A DNA stretch of 64,000 nucleotides. It comes from Poecilobothrus nobilitatus (Eukaryota > Arthropoda > Insecta > Diptera > Dolichopodidae). A program made the position numbers and the translations under genes. The notes beneath the pieces were generated by a model that had not been told where the DNA came from, did no database searches, and worked only from the letters and a program-made list of their open reading frames with translations. This document shows positions 58,669-64,000 of the stretch, one piece after another. Location: NCBI GenBank assembly GCA_947095535.1, contig OX352774.1, forward strand, positions 31,884,496 through 31,948,495. The letters are read 5' to 3'. Numbering within the stretch: position 1 is the first letter of the stretch; the number at the start of each line of letters is the position of its first letter.

Positions 58669-60679
58669 ATTATACATAAAATATAAATATTTTAGAAAAA
58701 GCATATCATCCTAATTTTGTAATGAATTACATATAAAATTTCTTCTAATTATTGTTCATATATACGTCATATTTCTACAATTAAGCATTTATAATAAATT
58801 ATTATAATTTTTAATTATTTTAAGGCTTTCAGAAAAGGGAATGTATTGCTTTTTTCCAGAAAGTTTAGCATAAAATGTTTTTGCTTTATTACAATATTTT
58901 GTTTAACTTAAATATTTTTTAAAAAGAAAAATATATTCCTCTACAAACTTTCATAATTATTTGGGTTATTGGCGGGACATTTTTGATTACGAAAGTTTGT
59001 AGAGGAATTCCAGAAAACGAGAAAGAAACTTTCTGAAATAAGTGAAACCAGCAACATGTTCTGAATACTAAAAGAAAGAAATATTAAAAAAACATACTAT
59101 TTGGGAAACGGAAATAAGGCCTGTTCAATTTTATTTCTCCTTCGAAGCGGTAATAAAACCGAATTAAAAACAAAAATCGAGATTTCGATGTTATTACTGT
59201 TATAAAAAGAAAAAATAAAATCGATTCAGTCTTATTTCTTGTGGCATTATTTTATGGTACCATTCATTTCATTTACAATGTTAAACATAATACAGTGTCA
59301 TTTAAACATTTAATTGACCAAATATTTTTCAATTTCACGGTCAATTATGCCTGCAAGATAATTCATTTAGTTATAACACTTATTAATTATTTTTGCATTA
59401 TCCCTACTACTTTTTACCGTGTAGATATTTAAAAACAATATAAAAATATTATTCTTAAGGTGATGATATATATAATCGTCACACAGTCCACCATTGTGTA
59501 GAACATTAAATAAAAAATGTTCGTTATTTTGAGACATTTTTTTGTAAGTTATAAGTAATTTAAAAACAACATGACCCAATTTTTGGGTCATAAAATGAAA
59601 AATTTAATGCTATACGTGGAATGCGTCGCTTAAAAGAGGTGATCATTTGGTCATCACCTTTAGCGTTGAAATTTCAAAAAAGTATCTTTTAAGCTTTGTT
59701 TGCACTAAAAATTACGATAAAAAAAAAATAATAATAAAAAAAACAATCAATTTCATTTTAAAGGTAATTTTCACAGTATAAATTTAAAAGTATCTATCTA
59801 CTTTTCGAAAATTTAATCTCTCAAGTTTTAGACCTACTTCATTTTGTTGACAAAGGATTATTACATGATATAAATTGATAAATTTCTTAAAATTAATTTT
59901 TAAAATTTTTTTTTTTTGAAATAGAAGTCCTCCACTCTTTGTTTTACTTAAGAAGTGGTCTTACAAAATAATTACCTTGAAAAGTATGCGAAAAACTAAT
60001 TACTTATTTTAAGGACATTTTTATATATCAAAAGTTTATTTAAGAAAAACTTTAAGTTAATCAGTTTAAGAGTTTTTAGCTTAATAAATTTTTTTTCTTT
60101 TTGTAATTTTTTGTTGTCATCCTTGACCATCATCAGCTCTCTAATATAATTTATAAAAATGTCAAAATTAATTAATTTTAACCTTGACTGAAAGTTTTGT
60201 ATTTTTTGTTTTTCTTGTTCCAATTGAGAAATTTATTAAGTTCTGTTTTTTATAAAACAAATAAATGATTTTTATTGGATTTTTAGAGTTTAACGAATTT
60301 TCCTAAAATTTCATTAGATAATTAATGATTTATCTTTATTATATTTTTTAGAAAGCTAAAATTTCTTCTGAGCTTTTTCAATTCACCCGTAAAAGCAACT
60401 GAAAGCAAACAGAACAATTATGTTTGTTAAATATTTTTCCATTCTTAAAGTTTTTCCACTAGTTAAAAAAAATATAAAATGACACAGCTATGGTTTATTC
60501 TTTATTTGTTGACATTTGTAACATTTCATATAGAAGGTGAACTTAGTTATAATAGTAGTTTTATTATAGAGTGCTAGTAATAAAAGTGCATTTAAAAAAC
60601 CTGAATTCACTTAATCACAATGTTGTTTTTAATATAAAGCGTCCCAAATAGATATAGGTACTTGTTTTTTTTGTGTTTT
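58669..60679. other. non-coding stretch with one inverted repeat
   Basis: No gene recognised. A perfect 18-bp inverted repeat (ATTCCTCTACAAACTTTC at 58935-58952, complement at 58991-59008) brackets 38 bp. The sequence around 58970-59240 is less AT-rich but was not identified. Confidence 0.5.
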
Positions 60680-60935
60680 CTTAAAGGAGGTGGTTTCCTC
60701 CCTCCAATTTTCCAAAGATATTAAGATGTCCACATCACATTGTAGTATCAAATTCTTACTGATTAATCTCATCACCGCTCTTTGATCAATATAAAGGTAT
60801 GAAAGCTTAACAGCTAACGTAATATATTGGCTAGGAAAGAGGTGTAGCAGAGGATAGGACATGAATGCGGAAACATATGAATTAGAGAGTTGGATTGTAG
60901 TTATTATTACGGATTTGATATTTACTTGGCACTAG
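60680..60935 (-). repeat. retroposon 3'-end repeat family D, copy D4
   Basis: Plus-strand landmarks are AATTTTCCAAAGATA, TAGTATCAAATTCTTACTGA, TTAATCTCATC, AATATATTGGCTAGG and ATGCGGAAACA. An A-rich tail on the minus strand (T-rich run at 60665-60679) marks the 3' end. It is more diverged than D1 and D3. Confidence 0.6.
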
Positions 60936-61739
60936 TAATTCTTAAACTTATTTGACGAACTGCAATGTCCTATTCAATAAAGTCAATTTACAATACAGAA
61001 ACAAACTGCAATTTTTTATTTTAAATATTTTATTTTAATTTTTTCATTCATTTCTTTGCTTTTTTTTTATTTTATTTTTTTTTTTTTTTATTTCAAATAA
61101 ATTTGTAAGAAAAATGTTTAGAAAATAGTAAAGAATTCATTTTTTTATCGTAAAGTTACACATTATTATTTCACGCTAACTTATTGCTTATCACAGATCA
61201 ATTGGAATCCATCTAGGACATTTAAGGTATATAACGTTAAAACAAAATAAAGGAAAATGTTAACAGATTCAACAAAAAAATGAAAAATTTTACTTTTGAA
61301 AATTAAAAAAAGAAGGTTTTAATAAAATCTTTAAATTGTTTTTTTTTTTTAAATTTAATTTTGCATCAGAATTAATCTTGTACGCGATAGTTTCAATTAA
61401 TATGTATATATATATATAAAATTTTCGAAATGAAGACAACGATATCAAATAATAAAACTTGAAGTTATCATTGTTCTCTTTATTTAATATACCTAAATTA
61501 TTATTGTATACGATGATTATATCCTTTCGATTATATTTGAGATGTTAGATACTATAATTTTAAATCAAAGTGCAAGATTTCATTTCAGATTATAGAATTT
61601 TTTGCTCGACACCTCGTAGAGAATATTAAAATAATTGAATTTTTGCACCTTGAAATTTCACCATTTTATTTATAGATTGTATCATCTAACACTCCATTTT
61701 TACTTCTTTTATTCTTTTTTTATTTTTGCGATTCTGCCT
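60936..61739. other. AT-rich non-coding stretch
   Basis: Nothing recognised. Confidence 0.5.
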
Positions 61740-62174
61740 TTCTAAATGCTCAACGGTTTTCAACTATCTGATCATTTTCAATAGATTTTTTTCGAATGAT
61801 TCTTCATGGAACTTATGTTTGTTGCTGTTTTAAGTGGGGGTGAGGGCATCCAATCACACTTCAATCCACACCAGCGATGCACTCTTTTGCTCGGTGGTTA
61901 TCAGTTGTCGTTTATAGCGTCTGATTGTCGTACTCATTCACTTCAAAAATTTTTCAATAATTTTTCGTTGGTCGAACATTCTCATTCGGAAGGAGTTCTC
62001 TCAGTATTTCTTGTTCAAGGCTTTCCTTATTCAAAATATCTTAAAAAAAAAAATATTGACACAATACGTATAGTATTATGTACGGTTTCTACCCGCAAAA
62101 GTTGGTTTTCACTCTGCCTATTTTTGCTAGCTCTTGATATGTTCAATGAAAAACCTCAGATCCATTCTGAATAA
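61740..62174. other. unidentified segment of more balanced base composition
   Basis: The stretch 61806-62045 is noticeably less AT-rich than its surroundings, with a 122-codon open frame on the plus strand and several broken frames on the minus strand. I could not match any frame to a family. It may be a decayed retroelement or an unidentified repeat. No splice or promoter context supports a gene. Confidence 0.3.
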
Positions 62175-64000
62175 ATTTTTGGAAGTTTAATTATTCTTTT
62201 TCTATCTAGTTCGTGCCAGAAGTTCATCTTATGATTAATTTAAACTCCATCTCACACTGGTTTTGGTCAAGTGTTTTTTACGCTTTTTATCGCAGAGTGT
62301 GATAAACCTATGTACATAATATGTAATCTATTGTATTAGCGATTTCTTTTTACCAAATCGATACCAATTTTATCATGTTTGGGCATTAGTTCATTCCCAC
62401 ATAAGATTAGCAGAGTTTTTGTTAAAATCTGTTGAATTTTTGTAATGAATATTTTATCTTCTACGTACAAGTTATTGATTTCCTATCTCCTTCAAATATT
62501 TCTGTTCAATCTTAAATACTTAATACAGAGTCTACATAATTACTATTTTAATTTTTTTTTTGCTCCGGTTCTTCATGAAATGATTTTTATTTAAAAGTTT
62601 TTAATCCCTTTCTCTGAAACGTTATTATATTATATTTATGAAATGATTTTTAAGTAATTTTAACCTACACAACTTATAATAATTTTCACTAATATTGAAA
62701 CAAATATTCGAAACATTAAAAAGTTCTCTCTTCAAAACATAGCATTATTAAATATTATTATTTCTTTTGAAAAAGAAAATCTTTCTTTATTAATAGTTAT
62801 GTTTATGACTAAAATGTACAAAAACAAAGTGCCCTTTTGTTCATATAAAAATTAATATTATATTTCGTTTTCTTTTTAATTTCTAACATGTTTTAATCCT
62901 TTCTTTTCACACCATTAATAAAACTGGTAACACTTTTAAAAGTGTTATTATTTTACTTAAGTCTAATAATATGAGGTCGTTTATTATACAAAGTAAATCC
63001 CAGTATTATTATCAACTTCTTCATTTTAATCTTTAAAAATTTTGTTGTACAAGTAATGGCTCTCATTGTTTTAACTATAAATGAAACAGTCCTATTGTGA
63101 AACTAAAAACACTTTCGTCAATCCTTTAAGATATAAAACAAAAAAAAAAAAAGAAAAACATAAGAACAAAGAATTTTACTTTTACAATCTTTTATAATAA
63201 AAATTGTCATTAATGACATTTTTTTTTTATTTAAAATGTCAAGATCAGTCATTAAACGCAATGTTTTTTTCTATTGTATTTTATTTTTATATTTTTATAA
63301 AACTTAAAAGGGGAAAAAAATCAAATTTTTTAAATAAAATTTCACTTTTTAATTTTTCAACACTTTTAATAAATGCGAAATATTCATAATTAAAGTTTTT
63401 ATGTTATACTGTAATTCAGTCTGTCAACTGGTCGTCAATTAAAATTTGTCATTTTTAATTGAAGTGATTTTCCATATCACACAAGAAAAAATTTTTTTTT
63501 TCACGAAATTGTATTATGTCGTTGTATGAGACAGCTATTAAACCTCGTACGTACAATTTCAAAAGTATAAGTTTTTCCAGCAGATATGACATTAGCGGTG
63601 ATAAAGTACTGTCCAGTGCAATTAATAGAAATTATTATATTATAGTTAGGTACAAATATGTTTACTTTTTTGATACAGATCTGTTTTATAATGTCTTAGA
63701 CTAGTTTAAAAAGTCATAGCCAAAAGGTATAAAGACGAAAACTCTAAATAATAATATTAAGTAATCAGCCAAACTTATATTATTTTCCAATTTTGTATAC
63801 TTTTAGAGCACCGGTTCAGTTAATGTTTTAGCACGATTCCCCCTAAAATAATTTTCAAGAGTAAAATATAGAACCAATTCTTTATCTTAAAAAAACAAAT
63901 TGCAATCTAAATTTTTTTAATATCTCTAACACCTAATTGAATCTAATTAAATTAATTTCTTAACCCAATAAATACTTTAATTCTGAAATTTACAAAAAAT
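62175..64000. other. AT-rich non-coding stretch to window end
   Basis: Nothing recognised. A small dyad AACACTTTTAAAAGTGTT lies at about 62929-62946. Confidence 0.5.

Overview
The window looks like AT-rich nuclear DNA from an animal, most likely an insect. The evidence is spliceosomal introns with GT/AG borders, a multi-exon collagen gene with kilobase introns, and a dense mix of non-LTR retrotransposon remnants, tRNA-derived SINEs, piggyBac-like TTAA-flanked elements, a Tc1/mariner-type transposon and repeats resembling the DINE-1 (Helentron-type) elements of Drosophila. I cannot fix the insect order. No operon, ribosome binding site, CRISPR array, rRNA or intact tRNA gene was seen. Runs of 8 to 24 A or T are everywhere, so most short open frames are low-complexity chance frames.

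The only host gene I can support is a collagen-like gene on the + strand. It has four coding exons (27604-27670, 34925-35085, 44426-44560, 44742-44933) whose splice phases join perfectly. They encode an acidic and proline-rich linker, a short Gly-X-Y domain, a non-collagenous break with a Cys-X-Cys and an N-glycosylation sequon, and a longer Gly-X-Y domain. The gene is open at both ends: exon 27604 starts at an acceptor and exon 44742-44933 ends at a donor, and I found no further exon in the remaining 19 kb. A membrane-associated collagen (type XIII/XXIII/XXV-like) is one possibility, not proven.

Layout. 1-27 kb: no recognisable host gene; three SINE copies, DINE-1-like element A1 (6.6-8.2 kb), two piggyBac-like elements (10.7-11.5 and 13.1-13.3 kb), element B1 with a 259-bp tandem array (14.0-15.3 kb), a LINE 3' fragment (16.5-17.3 kb), C1 and B2 (18.8-20.3 kb), an unusual element with inverted 15-bp arrays (E1, 20.6-20.9 kb) and a retroposon fragment (23.6 kb). 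27.6-44.9 kb: the collagen exons, with introns holding a second element of the E type, a perfect 25-bp hairpin, LINE fragments, C-family repeats, a SINE, a nested A element (35.9-38.1 kb) and a decayed Tc1/mariner transposon (42.8-43.9 kb). 45-64 kb: a SINE, a C repeat split by a retroposon with an 8-bp target duplication (49.2-49.5 kb), a 5'-truncated decayed LINE reverse transcriptase (50.7-52.4 kb), a MITE (53.5 kb), a degraded B element, further retroposon ends, a tRNA-like sequence, a 110-bp tandem duplication, and long AT-rich stretches with nothing recognisable.

The most unusual structure is the E pair. Two loci share a core of about 85 bp, each flanked by arrays of 15-bp units in inverted orientation, but the 15-bp unit is different at the two loci.
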